Source of the DNA: an uncultured Verrucomicrobiota bacterium
GTDB lineage: Bacteria > Verrucomicrobiota > Verrucomicrobiia > Limisphaerales > UBA1412
Length of the DNA: 64,000 nt
Direction of reading: 5' to 3'
Assembly: GCA_944389455.1 (NCBI GenBank)
Contig: CALXMK010000012.1
Coordinates: forward strand, 29,285 to 93,284
In this document: positions 1 to 8,063 of the stretch, one piece after another
Layout: every line of letters starts with the position of its first letter
Numbering within the stretch: the stretch's first letter is position 1
Program-made: the position numbers and the translations under genes
Notes under the pieces: generated by a model
What the model saw: only the letters and a program-made list of their open reading frames with translations
Databases searched by the model: none
What the model was told of the DNA's origin: nothing

Positions 1-1
1 G

Positions 2-2131
2 ACTTATCCTGAGCTGACTTGTCATAGTATCGAGGATCTGAAAATATTAAATACCCGTTCAAAGACTTTTTATCATGTAGAGCAGGAAACGTTAAAAGTT
101 TATCGCGAAAAAGTTATCCCCTATTGGAGGGGACGTTCTATGCGTGATCAAATTTTTGCGAAGCTTCCTAGAAAATGGTTGGAAGCGTATAATGCTGGCA
201 TTTTTACGGAATTTATGGAGCAGAGAGCTCCTGGACATACTGTTCTGGATGATAAAATTTATCATAAGGGAATGCTGGACTTCATTCGTGAGATCCAGGA
301 GGAGAAGCAGAAATTGGATTTTCTTGCGGATCCGGAGGCTTTGAATAAATTGGAGTCATTAAAATCGTTTGAGATCTCTTGTAATGCGCTTATCCTCTTC
401 GCACGCAGACATGCGGCATTGGCTCTGGAATTGTCCAAGCGGGAGCATTCTGCCGAGCGCAGAAAGGAGCTGGAGCAGATAGCGGAGATTTGCACGAATG
501 TACCGGCACATGCTCCAAGGAATTTTCATGAAGCTCTTCAGTATTACTGGTTCTGTCATTTGGCCGTTATCACGGAGTTAAATGGATGGGATTCCTTTAA
601 TCCAGGGCATTTGGATCAGCATTTGATGCCTTTCTATGAAAAGGAATTAGAAGAAGGTACGCTAACTCAAGCGAAAGCGCGTGAGCTGTTGGAGTGCTTT
701 TTTATCAAATTCAATAATCATCCGGCTCCGCCTAAGGTGGGAGTAACAGCTGAAGAAAGCGGAACTTATACTGATTTTGCAAATATCAACATTGGTGGGG
801 TTCTCAGTGACGGAAGAGATGGAAGCAATGAAATTTCCTATATGTTGTTGGATATTATTGAGGAGATGCATTTGCTGCAGCCCAGCAGCAATATTCAGCT
901 TTCTACAAAGAATCCGGATCGTTTTTTGAAGCGCGCGCTGAAGGTTTTGAGGAAGGGTTATGGTTTCCCAAGCATATTTAATGTGGAAGCTGTCATTCAG
1001 GAGCAATTACGCCAAGGGAAGACTTTAGAAGATGCTCGAGCCGGCGGCTGCAGTGGATGTGTAGAGGTAGGTGCTTTTGGCAAGGAAGCCTATATTTTAA
1101 CCGGCTATTTTAATATGCCGAAGTTGTTAGAGCTGGTATTTCATAATGGAGTGGATCCGCGTACTGGGAAAAAAGTGGGACCTTCTACAGGAGAGCTATC
1201 GGAGTTTAAATGTTTTGAGGACCTGTTTAAAGCATGGCAGAAACAGTTTAATTATTTTGTAAAGATTAAGTTAGAAGGCAACATGCTCATTGAGCGTCTG
1301 TATGCGAATCAGATGCCGGCTCCTTTCTTGAGTGTGATTACAGATGATTGTATTCGTAAAGGGAAAGATTACAATGCAGGTGGTGCTCGATATAATAACA
1401 GCTATGTGCAATTTGTAGGATTGGGAAGCATTACAGATTCTTTGGCAGCGGTGAAGAAGGCGGTTTTTGAAGATAAAATTCTTTCATTAGAATCTTTGGT
1501 TCGCAGTTTGGATGCTGATTTTGCGGGAGAAGAGCCTCTGAGACAGCTTTTAATCAACAAGATGCCCAAGTATGGAAATAACGATGAGCGAGCAGATGAG
1601 ATTCTGGTTCAAATTTTCAATCAATGTGTAGCAAGCGTAGATGGAATTAGAAATTTGAAAGGAGGGGCTTACCGTGCCGAGATGCTGCCGACGACTTGTC
1701 ATGTTTATTTTGGAAGTATTTCCGGTGCGACGCCGGATGGCAGAAAAAGCGGCAAACCTTTTTCAGAGGGGATATCGCCGGTTCAGGGAGCAGATAAACA
1801 TGGCCCTATACCGGTTCTCCAGAGTGCCAGTAAGCTTGATCAGGTGAAAGCAGGAGGGACTTTGTTGAATATGAAGTTTACTCCTTCGCTGGTTGCTACC
1901 GAAAACGGATTAGATCAATGGGTGCATTTAATCCGTTCTTATTTTAGAATGGATGGTCATCACATCCAATTTAATGTGGTGAACTCAGAGGTACTATTAA
2001 AGGCAAAGAAGAATCCTGAGGATTATAGAGGATTGATTGTTCGTGTAGCGGGTTATAGTGATTATTTCTGTGACTTAAGAGAAGATTTACAGGATGAGAT
2101 CATTGCTCGTACAGAGCATGAGGCTTTTTAG
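2..2131 (+). CDS. Glycyl radical enzyme, HypD-like (5' end outside window)
   Basis: This is a pyruvate formate-lyase family glycyl radical enzyme. The reading frame stays open to the left edge and the upstream residues (YPELTCHSIEDLKILN, then GRSMRDQI) match the family, so the ATG at 140 is internal and the gene begins outside the window. The catalytic cysteine lies in GGCSGCVEVGAFGKE (Cys codon 1058-1060), and the C-terminal radical loop is RVAGYSDYF (Gly codon 2051-2053). The GCVE type motif with a following FGKEAYILTGY segment resembles trans-4-hydroxy-L-proline dehydratase (HypD) more than formate lyase; glycerol, diol and choline lyases also carry GCVE. The substrate assignment is inference. 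The radical-SAM activase that must install the glycyl radical is not in the window and may lie upstream. The enzyme is cytoplasmic and oxygen-sensitive, which indicates anaerobic life. Confidence 0.92.
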   Translation, partial: TYPELTCHSIEDLKILNTRSKTFYHVEQETLKVYREKVIPYWRGRSMRDQIFAKLPRKWLEAYNAGIFTEFMEQRAPGHTVLDDKIYHKGMLDFIREIQEEKQKLDFLADPEALNKLESLKSFEISCNALILFARRHAALALELSKREHSAERRKELEQIAEICTNVPAHAPRNFHEALQYYWFCHLAVITELNGWDSFNPGHLDQHLMPFYEKELEEGTLTQAKARELLECFFIKFNNHPAPPKVGVTAEESGTYTDFANINIGGVLSDGRDGSNEISYMLLDIIEEMHLLQPSSNIQLSTKNPDRFLKRALKVLRKGYGFPSIFNVEAVIQEQLRQGKTLEDARAGGCSGCVEVGAFGKEAYILTGYFNMPKLLELVFHNGVDPRTGKKVGPSTGELSEFKCFEDLFKAWQKQFNYFVKIKLEGNMLIERLYANQMPAPFLSVITDDCIRKGKDYNAGGARYNNSYVQFVGLGSITDSLAAVKKAVFEDKILSLESLVRSLDADFAGEEPLRQLLINKMPKYGNNDERADEILVQIFNQCVASVDGIRNLKGGAYRAEMLPTTCHVYFGSISGATPDGRKSGKPFSEGISPVQGADKHGPIPVLQSASKLDQVKAGGTLLNMKFTPSLVATENGLDQWVHLIRSYFRMDGHHIQFNVVNSEVLLKAKKNPEDYRGLIVRVAGYSDYFCDLREDLQDEIIARTEHEAF

Positions 2132-2135
2132 AGAA

Positions 2136-2993
2136 TCATTCTTTTCTAGCTTTTTTATTGGAAAGCATCCGCCAACAGATGGCAAAGATCACTATAAGAG
2201 AGCTGAGCAGTACGATTACGGCTCCGCAGGGCAGATTAGTCCATGCGGAGATAAAAAATCCGCCAAAACCGCTGATAATACCAAAGAATGCAGAGAGTAA
2301 CAGAGCTTTACCGGTGCCTTTGACGAGTTGAAATGCGGCCGTAGCCGGATTGGTAACCAGACTGTAGATCATCAGGCCGCCTACAGATTGAAATGTTACG
2401 GTAAAAACCAGGGAGATTAGTATCAGAAATCCGCTCCAAATCATTCCAACACGAATTCCGGAGGCTAGAGCTAATTCGCGAGAAAAGAGAATAGCTTGCA
2501 TCTCTTTGTAAAAGAGTAGAATAAATAGAAAAAGAAGACCTCCCGTCCCAAGGAGAATCCAAAGGTCTTTCCAAGTACAGAGCGCAATACTTCCCCAAAG
2601 AAGAGACCGCACATCGCCGTCGCTTTTCCCTAAAATGCTGAAAAGCCCTAGTCCTAGAAAGGCTAGTCCCATTGTTCCGGAGAAGAGAACGCTCATCATG
2701 ACATTGTCATCCATTCTAATCCAGCGGGGATTGGTTATGCCCAGAATAAAACTGGCAGCTAAAGCTGCCAAGAGGGCCGGAATCATAAGAAGTTGTCCTT
2801 CTATTCCGAAGAGAGAGGCAAAAACTGCGCCAGCCAACGCCGCATGCGCAACGCATATTCCAATAAATGGAATGCGCATTCCTACAATATATGCCCCCAG
2901 GGTGCCACAGATACATCCGGAAAAAGCTCCGCAGAGCAATGCTGGCAGCCATAGAATGAATATTGATATGATTTCGTTTAGAGGAAATGGCAT
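2136..2993 (-). CDS. Metal ABC transporter permease (ZnuB/MntB family)
   Basis: Inner-membrane permease of the ABC-3 family, which moves Zn, Mn or Fe ions delivered by a periplasmic binding protein. The 285-residue product is almost wholly hydrophobic, with about eight membrane segments, and has the family pattern of glycine-rich early helices (GTLGAYIVGMRIPF, then ICVAHAALAGAV) and a late segment QSVGGLMIYSLVTNPAT that matches the conserved VGxxLVxAxLxxPAA region. It follows the ATPase gene after 9 bases and is the last gene of the leftward operon, ending only 4 bases from the convergent glycyl radical enzyme. The metal cannot be read from the sequence. Confidence 0.88.
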   Translation of the reverse strand: MPFPLNEIISIFILWLPALLCGAFSGCICGTLGAYIVGMRIPFIGICVAHAALAGAVFASLFGIEGQLLMIPALLAALAASFILGITNPRWIRMDDNVMMSVLFSGTMGLAFLGLGLFSILGKSDGDVRSLLWGSIALCTWKDLWILLGTGGLLFLFILLFYKEMQAILFSRELALASGIRVGMIWSGFLILISLVFTVTFQSVGGLMIYSLVTNPATAAFQLVKGTGKALLLSAFFGIISGFGGFFISAWTNLPCGAVIVLLSSLIVIFAICWRMLSNKKARKE

Positions 2994-3002
2994 TAATTGT
3001 AT

Positions 3003-3818
3003 TTAATTCGGTTGAGAAAATTCTGGGATAGTAAAGAATCTGTCGTTTTTTTGGAGAATCTGCATCCGGCAATGATAGAGCTTCTGAATATTTTCCGGCG
3101 TAAAAGCCTTTTGAATAGGAGTGTCACTCTCGATTTTTCCTTTGTTAAGCAGAAGTACTCTGCGGCAACAGGGTGGTATCACTTCCAATTCATGACAGAC
3201 GAGAATGAGGGCTTTGCGGGTTTTTTGATAGAGTTCTTGAATGATAGTCAGGATTTGTTCTCTCCATCCCATGTCCAGATTGGCTGTCGGTTCGTCCATT
3301 AGCAGAAGAGCCGGCTCCTGTACCATGGCTCGGGCGATTAAAAGCTTGCGGCATTCTCCACCGGAGATTTCATCGATTCGGCGATCAGCCAGATGAATGA
3401 TTCCCAACTGTTTCATCCAAAAGTTGATAGAGTCGTAATCGGAAGAAGACAGTTTCCTCAGGCAGCCTATAGATGCGGTTTTGCCTGTTGAGACGGCTTC
3501 TCGTACAGTTAGTGGGAATTCATAGCTCAAAGAAGCTATTTGCGGAATATATCCGATTTGTTGGCGCAGTTTGCTCAATTGCCCTCGTGAGATGTTTTGA
3601 AGTTCTTTTCCCAATAGAGTAATGGAGCCTTGAGTAATTTTTTGCAGTCCCAGCAGAACTCGCAGAAAAGTTGTTTTGCCCGCTCCATTGGGGCCCATAA
3701 GGACACAGGTTTCATCGGAATTGAGATCAAAATTAGGTAAATCCAGAATACTGCGTCCCCGATAGAGAAATTTGACTTTTTTAAGAGAGATAATTTGAGA
3801 CGGAGATGAGGCGGACAT
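3003..3818 (-). CDS. Metal ABC transporter ATP-binding protein (ZnuC/MntA family)
   Basis: Cytoplasmic ATPase that powers the adjacent permease. Visible motifs in order are Walker A GPNGAGKTT (near residue 40), a Q-loop IGYIPQ, the signature ISGGECRK, Walker B ALLLMDEPT and the switch histidine in LVCHE. At 271 residues it is somewhat longer than ZnuC and typical of the metal-chelate group. It starts 1 base after the stop of the binding-protein gene and is followed after 9 bases by the permease, so the three are surely cotranscribed. Confidence 0.93.
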   Translation of the reverse strand: MSASSPSQIISLKKVKFLYRGRSILDLPNFDLNSDETCVLMGPNGAGKTTFLRVLLGLQKITQGSITLLGKELQNISRGQLSKLRQQIGYIPQIASLSYEFPLTVREAVSTGKTASIGCLRKLSSSDYDSINFWMKQLGIIHLADRRIDEISGGECRKLLIARAMVQEPALLLMDEPTANLDMGWREQILTIIQELYQKTRKALILVCHELEVIPPCCRRVLLLNKGKIESDTPIQKAFTPENIQKLYHCRMQILQKNDRFFTIPEFSQPN

Positions 3819-3819
3819 T

Positions 3820-4665
3820 TTATTTTAAATTTGGAAGTGAGCGGATATTCTTCTTAAGCATTTCATCAAAGGGATATGCAACTCCTAGTTGAGGGAAATT
3901 ACTGAAAACAATGACTGGAGTATGAAGTTTTTCGCCTAATAGGTCAGCTACTTTACGTCCTTCGGGTTCATTAGCGATAATAAGCGAAATATTCTCCGTG
4001 TTTCCTTTCTTTATGGAGTTGGCCAGATCATTTACTGTAAAATGATCGGCAGAGCTGAATGTTCCTGCTGGTGTGAGTCCAAGCCAGCGGCAGAATTCTT
4101 CCTGATGGGGACTAACTAGAATTTGGCAGTCAAGAAGGGCCTTGGTTTGAATTTCTTGATGGAGTTGTTCAGAGAGTGTATTGAGACGTTTTTCAATAGA
4201 ATGCAGGTATTCTTCTTTTGTATTTAGAGAGATTAGATTTTGTTGTTGGAGAATTTTCCCTATTTCCTGGCAGATGCGAAGATAGGTTTCAGGCTTGCAC
4301 ATGCCAGGAGAAGAAGGAATAATCCGAATTTTTTCTTCACTGTGGTTTGAAATTGTTTTGATTTTTGGATCCAGCGAAGATTGAAAGTCAAAACGGAGAA
4401 TCAAAGAAGCTTCACGAATGCTTAGGGCTTGAGAAGGGAGAATATCATAGTGGCCGGGACAGGTGCCCGGTTCACTGAGACGGGTGATTTTTAGATCCGC
4501 CGGCAAAGGAAATTCCTGAAGAGCACTTTCAAAAGTAGAATTGGTAACGAGGATATGTTTTCCGTTTGGTGGAATTGGATTGGAAGAGAGCGGAGCTTGT
4601 TTACATCCAGGAATGATGAATAGTAGAAGCAACAAAAAGAAAGAAAGAAAGACCTGAGGTTTCAT
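3820..4665 (-). CDS. Metal-binding lipoprotein of ABC transporter (divergent ZnuA family)
   Basis: Probable periplasmic solute-binding lipoprotein of the cluster A-I (ZnuA/TroA) type. The N-terminus has a short charged start, a leucine/phenylalanine core and a lipobox IPGC. Two parts of the family's metal site are recognisable: CPGHYDILPS (compare PHxYxPxPS) and LVSPHQEEFCRWLGL (compare the YHxxxxYFxxxYGL region). The expected histidine of the DPHxWLDP region is missing; the equivalent stretch reads GMCKPETYL. The C-terminal IIANEPEGRKVADLLGEKL fits the last ligand region. Identification rests on these remnants and on the adjoining ATPase and permease. It starts 7 bases after the prepilin gene. 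Confidence 0.78.
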   Translation of the reverse strand: MKPQVFLSFFLLLLLFIIPGCKQAPLSSNPIPPNGKHILVTNSTFESALQEFPLPADLKITRLSEPGTCPGHYDILPSQALSIREASLILRFDFQSSLDPKIKTISNHSEEKIRIIPSSPGMCKPETYLRICQEIGKILQQQNLISLNTKEEYLHSIEKRLNTLSEQLHQEIQTKALLDCQILVSPHQEEFCRWLGLTPAGTFSSADHFTVNDLANSIKKGNTENISLIIANEPEGRKVADLLGEKLHTPVIVFSNFPQLGVAYPFDEMLKKNIRSLPNLK

Positions 4666-4672
4666 GGAATAT

Positions 4673-5308
4673 TTAGGGACTTTTAATTATTTGTTCATTT
4701 TTGAGCTGGCCCTGCATGATTACTCCTCCGCCTCCAGTGCGTTGATACCAACTTTCTGCGATAAGCGGAGCTCTGGAATGTTGACTTTCAGGACTGTTAG
4801 GACGAGGGCCCATACTCCAGATGACCCAGCGGAGAGGGGAATTCTTTTGAGAGGAGTAGTATTCTCCTTCGTTACTTTTAGAAATAGGAAAATCTTTTGG
4901 AATCCAGAGTTGATAATCTCCACCGGGAGATCCATTCATGAAACAAGGACCGGGAGCAGCATATTTATAGGTATGCCCTCGGTTAAAGAGGTCCTCCATA
5001 TTGGATTCCATTCCCTTTTTATCACTTCGTGGCAAGTATTTCTGCTCTGATAATTCGGGAGGAAGTTCGCACCAGTGTTCAGACATATCGGTGTTGCAGT
5101 TGATATGTACAGGAGGAGGAACATTCTCATGATCTTCTGTATACATTATGAGAGCCAGCGAGATTTGATTTAGTTCAGCTTTTACACGAACAACAGCAGT
5201 TTTTTCTTTAGCTCTCGAGAGAGATGGCAGAAGCATTGCAGCCAAAATAGCGATAATGGCAATGACGACCAGCAGTTCAATTAATGTAAAAGCTGAACTT
5301 TTCTTCAT
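4673..5308 (-). CDS. Prepilin-like protein with N-terminal methylation motif
   Basis: A 211-residue protein with a class III prepilin leader: MKKSSA followed by the cleavage/methylation motif FTLIELLVVIAIIAILAAML, Glu at mature position 5. The rest is a PVC-type pseudopilin body (LPSLSRAKEKTAVVRVKAELNQISLALIMY) and a C-terminal domain with several cysteines and a glycine-rich tail. Such proteins are numerous in Lentisphaerae, Planctomycetes and Verrucomicrobia and are thought to form type II-like secretion pseudopili or surface fibres; the exact role is unknown. Its ATG overlaps the stop codon of the upstream gene by one base (TAATG), so translation is probably coupled, and the metal transporter genes follow 7 bases later. 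No prepilin peptidase is in the window. Confidence 0.88.
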   Translation of the reverse strand: MKKSSAFTLIELLVVIAIIAILAAMLLPSLSRAKEKTAVVRVKAELNQISLALIMYTEDHENVPPPVHINCNTDMSEHWCELPPELSEQKYLPRSDKKGMESNMEDLFNRGHTYKYAAPGPCFMNGSPGGDYQLWIPKDFPISKSNEGEYYSSQKNSPLRWVIWSMGPRPNSPESQHSRAPLIAESWYQRTGGGGVIMQGQLKNEQIIKSP

Positions 5309-6480
5309 TATTTGGTTTTGATTTTCAAACGGAAGAAGGATTGCTTTTCCGTAGGCAAAATCTGTAGTTGACAGCGCTTATCGATTATCGTCGGTTCTTC
5401 AGAAACCGGAGTCCATTCTCCATAGGGAGCTGAAGCCGCTTCCAGTATCCATTGATCAGCAAATGCTGAGTCCCAAGAGAGAATACCATCGCTACTTAGA
5501 TTTAGAGTTGGCGCAGTTTGGGACTGGATGATTTCTTGTATAAAGAGTTCATACCCGGTAGTTCCTTCAGTGCCGGAGCCGGATTCCTGGTTGATGATTC
5601 CAATAGCGTCAAATGTTCCTATCGGAGCATCTCCTAGATCATACAATGGATGACGAACGGAGAAAAAGCGATTTTCTCCATCTGTGACAAGATTATTTCC
5701 TCGATTTGCCCAAGAGGCATTTTCATCCCATCCGTCTGCGTATACAATTTGCAGTCCGTTAATACGGACACGTGTTCCCTGATAACGTTCGCCGCCGGTT
5801 TGGCGAGTAGCATCAAAAATATCTATCTGGGTTTGAGTATCATTTTCACAGGGAAGGACTAAGTCGCTGAGGTTGATAGCAGCAGGTTCAGGCAATCCTC
5901 GATTCGCTTCAATGAGGTGAATATCAAAGTCTCTGTCTGGTGAAATATTATGGGCTTCATTGATATTTCTTTTTCCACCATAGAAGAGACTGTTGCGGAC
6001 ATATACTTCTACATAGTCTCCGGCTTGGAAGATATGTCCGGTATCAGGATCTTGAGAAACTCTGGTTACTTCCTCTTCCCATGCTTCATTGGTATAGCTG
6101 AGTGCTTCGTCACGAATCCAAGGCTGGTTGCCATAGTTTTGCCCCAGCCAGAGGAAAGTGCCTCCAAAGTCATTCTCATCAACGGCTTGAATGACAATTT
6201 GCCACTCTGCACCCATATTGCCGGAATTGGCTCCCGAGTTCCATGGAAGAAAATTAGGAGTGCTATCAAGCATTTCTTTTGGGGAGCAGATGATAACTCC
6301 TCGGATGCTGAAAGGATGTGTTCCGTTCCACGCGCTGGCTCCATTGGAATCGACGGCTTGGAGAGCAGAATGAGTCTCTGCAGAACCTTTGATGCAAATC
6401 ATTGCAGCGCAGGTTAAAATAAATGTTTTGAGCCAGGGGAATCTTCTCTGTTGACTCTTAGATGTATGATACTCTACCAT
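5308..6480 (-). CDS. Secreted protein of unknown function with C-terminal FFRL-type module
   Basis: I do not recognise a named family. The open frame allows starts at 6519 (TTG), 6495 (ATG) and 6480 (ATG). I chose 6480 because it gives a regular signal peptide: basic KSQQRRFPWLK, core TFILTCAAMICI and a likely cleavage after GSA. None of the three starts has a good ribosome site. The mature protein (about 350 residues) is acidic and aromatic-rich, with GTFLWLGQNYGNQPW and a VEVYVRNSLFYGG stretch, and looks like beta-rich extracellular domains. The C-terminus (SWDSAFADQWILEA through SFFRLKIK) is a module I also see at the end of the subtilase at 34117-36633. It is translationally coupled to the prepilin gene. 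An imperfect inverted repeat (TGACAC...GTGTTA, 6494-6513) lies just upstream. Confidence 0.7.
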   Translation of the reverse strand: MVEYHTSKSQQRRFPWLKTFILTCAAMICIKGSAETHSALQAVDSNGASAWNGTHPFSIRGVIICSPKEMLDSTPNFLPWNSGANSGNMGAEWQIVIQAVDENDFGGTFLWLGQNYGNQPWIRDEALSYTNEAWEEEVTRVSQDPDTGHIFQAGDYVEVYVRNSLFYGGKRNINEAHNISPDRDFDIHLIEANRGLPEPAAINLSDLVLPCENDTQTQIDIFDATRQTGGERYQGTRVRINGLQIVYADGWDENASWANRGNNLVTDGENRFFSVRHPLYDLGDAPIGTFDAIGIINQESGSGTEGTTGYELFIQEIIQSQTAPTLNLSSDGILSWDSAFADQWILEAASAPYGEWTPVSEEPTIIDKRCQLQILPTEKQSFFRLKIKTK

Positions 6481-6541
6481 AGCAGAGGGGAGCATGACAC
6501 AAAAATTAGTGTTACGCAATTAAAAAACAGTATTATTTCTT

Positions 6542-7162
6542 ATGTCAAAAGAGAGTCATTTAGAAACACGAGATCCAAGAATTGATTTTTTTGATAGCCA
6601 GGCTGCGCGTTGGGGTGAGTTTGGTCCTACGAAGGAGAGCATCATTGAGTGTTTTGAGCAAATGGGGGCACGGCTGGAATTGGAGCCGGGACGAAATATC
6701 TTGGAGTTAGGGTGTGGACCGGGGCAGTTTACGGGATGGATATGCCGGAAAGTCGCACCAGGTAAGGTGACGGCAACAGATTTTTCTCCGTTAATGATCG
6801 CAGAGGCGTGCAAACAAGTTTTGCCAGCAGAGTTCATGGTTTCGGATATTTGTATTGAACCGCCGGCTATTAAGGCTTATCACACCGTATTTTGCTATAA
6901 TGCGTTTCCTCATTTCCGAGATAAGGCTAAGGCTCTCAAGAATATTGCCAGGTCTCTTAAGAAAGATGGAGTATTGATTATTCTTCATTTTCATAGTAGG
7001 GAGGAATTAAATAACATTCATAAAAGTGTAGGGGGGGCAGTTGAGGAAGATTTTCTGTTGGAACGGGCTGAGATGGAGGAATTATTCTTCGGAAGCGGAT
7101 TGAAACTGACAGAGTTTGAGGAGAGTGAAAAACTCTATTTTCTAAAGGCTGTTAAAGAATAG
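6542..7162 (+). CDS. Class I SAM-dependent methyltransferase
   Basis: A 206-residue Rossmann-fold methyltransferase. Motif I is ILELGCGPGQFTGW (near residue 55), followed by an acidic residue after beta-2 (TATDFSPLMI) and a motif IV-like segment YHTVFCYNAFPHFRD. The substrate is not evident; the short length and FPHFRD stretch resemble the Methyltransf_11/25 group acting on small molecules or lipids. It is divergent from the secreted-protein gene and is followed after 17 bases by prmC, with which it may be cotranscribed. Confidence 0.82.
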   Translation: MSKESHLETRDPRIDFFDSQAARWGEFGPTKESIIECFEQMGARLELEPGRNILELGCGPGQFTGWICRKVAPGKVTATDFSPLMIAEACKQVLPAEFMVSDICIEPPAIKAYHTVFCYNAFPHFRDKAKALKNIARSLKKDGVLIILHFHSREELNNIHKSVGGAVEEDFLLERAEMEELFFGSGLKLTEFEESEKLYFLKAVKE

Positions 7163-7179
7163 AACCGAGGAGGTTGAAA

Positions 7180-8058
7180 ATGGATACTCCTGTTTTGTTA
7201 GGAGAGGCTCTTCAGTTTTTTACATTAGCCTTAGAGAGAGCAGGAGTAGAGAATGCTCGATGCAACGCGGAGTGGATTTTCTGTCATGTACTGAGGGTGA
7301 CTCGGGCCGATTTAATTTTAGATAGAGGATTTCGACATCTGAGTCAGAAAGAAAGGGAGAAATTAGAGAAACTCATATCCAGAAGGGCAATGCGTGAGCC
7401 CTTACAGTATATTTTAGGAGAGACATCTTTTTGCGGTTACGAAATTGAGACGGTTCCGGGAGTTTTGGTGCCTAGACCGGAGACGGAGCTGTTAGCGGAG
7501 AGAGCAGCTGATTTTTTGAAGAAGAGAAAAGAAGCCAAAATTCTGGATTATTGTACAGGGAGTGCTTGTATCGCAGTGGTTTTGGCAAAGTTTTGCCCAG
7601 GAACGAATCTGTATGCTATAGATATTTCGGAAAATGCTTTAGAGATTGCGGCACGAAATCTCCGGAGGCATTCGCTTTGCTCCAGAATACATTTGATAAA
7701 GGGGGACTCTCTTCGAGCAGCAGAGTGGGAGGCTCCGTTTGACCTGATTATTTCTAATCCACCATATATTCCGACAGGGGAAATAGAGAGATTAGAGCCG
7801 GAAGTTTCTCGGTATGAGCCCAGAGAGGCTTTAGACGGCGGAGTAGATGGATTAGATTTTTATCGACAGATAGCAGAACAGGCTCCTGAGTTCTTGAAGA
7901 AGGATGGTGTGCTTATGGCTGAGTTTGGGGATGGGCAGTGGCCTGAAATCAAGAATATTTTTGAACAAAAAGGTTGGGAAGAGATTATTTCTCAAAGAGA
8001 TTATTGTAAAAAGGAGCGTTTTTTTATCGCAAAATATTTTAAAAATTTACATTCTTAA
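7180..8058 (+). CDS. prmC: Peptide chain release factor N5-glutamine methyltransferase
   Basis: PrmC/HemK methylates the glutamine of the GGQ motif in release factors RF1 and RF2, using SAM. The product has the N-terminal helical substrate-binding domain, a linker containing REPLQYILGETSFCG (typical for PrmC), LVPRPETELL, SAM motif I ILDYCTGSACIAV, and the catalytic NPPY motif in LIISNPPYIP. I place the start at the ATG at 7180, six bases after a strong GAGGAGG ribosome site (7167-7173), rather than the TTG at 7174 inside that region. It stands between a methyltransferase and murA, all on the plus strand. Confidence 0.95.
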   Translation: MDTPVLLGEALQFFTLALERAGVENARCNAEWIFCHVLRVTRADLILDRGFRHLSQKEREKLEKLISRRAMREPLQYILGETSFCGYEIETVPGVLVPRPETELLAERAADFLKKRKEAKILDYCTGSACIAVVLAKFCPGTNLYAIDISENALEIAARNLRRHSLCSRIHLIKGDSLRAAEWEAPFDLIISNPPYIPTGEIERLEPEVSRYEPREALDGGVDGLDFYRQIAEQAPEFLKKDGVLMAEFGDGQWPEIKNIFEQKGWEEIISQRDYCKKERFFIAKYFKNLHS

Positions 8059-8063
8059 TTGGT

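Noticed and set aside
5950..6417. Plus-strand open frame of about 155 codons
   Set aside because: Antisense to the secreted-protein gene, whose signal peptide and coupling to the prepilin gene support the minus-strand reading.
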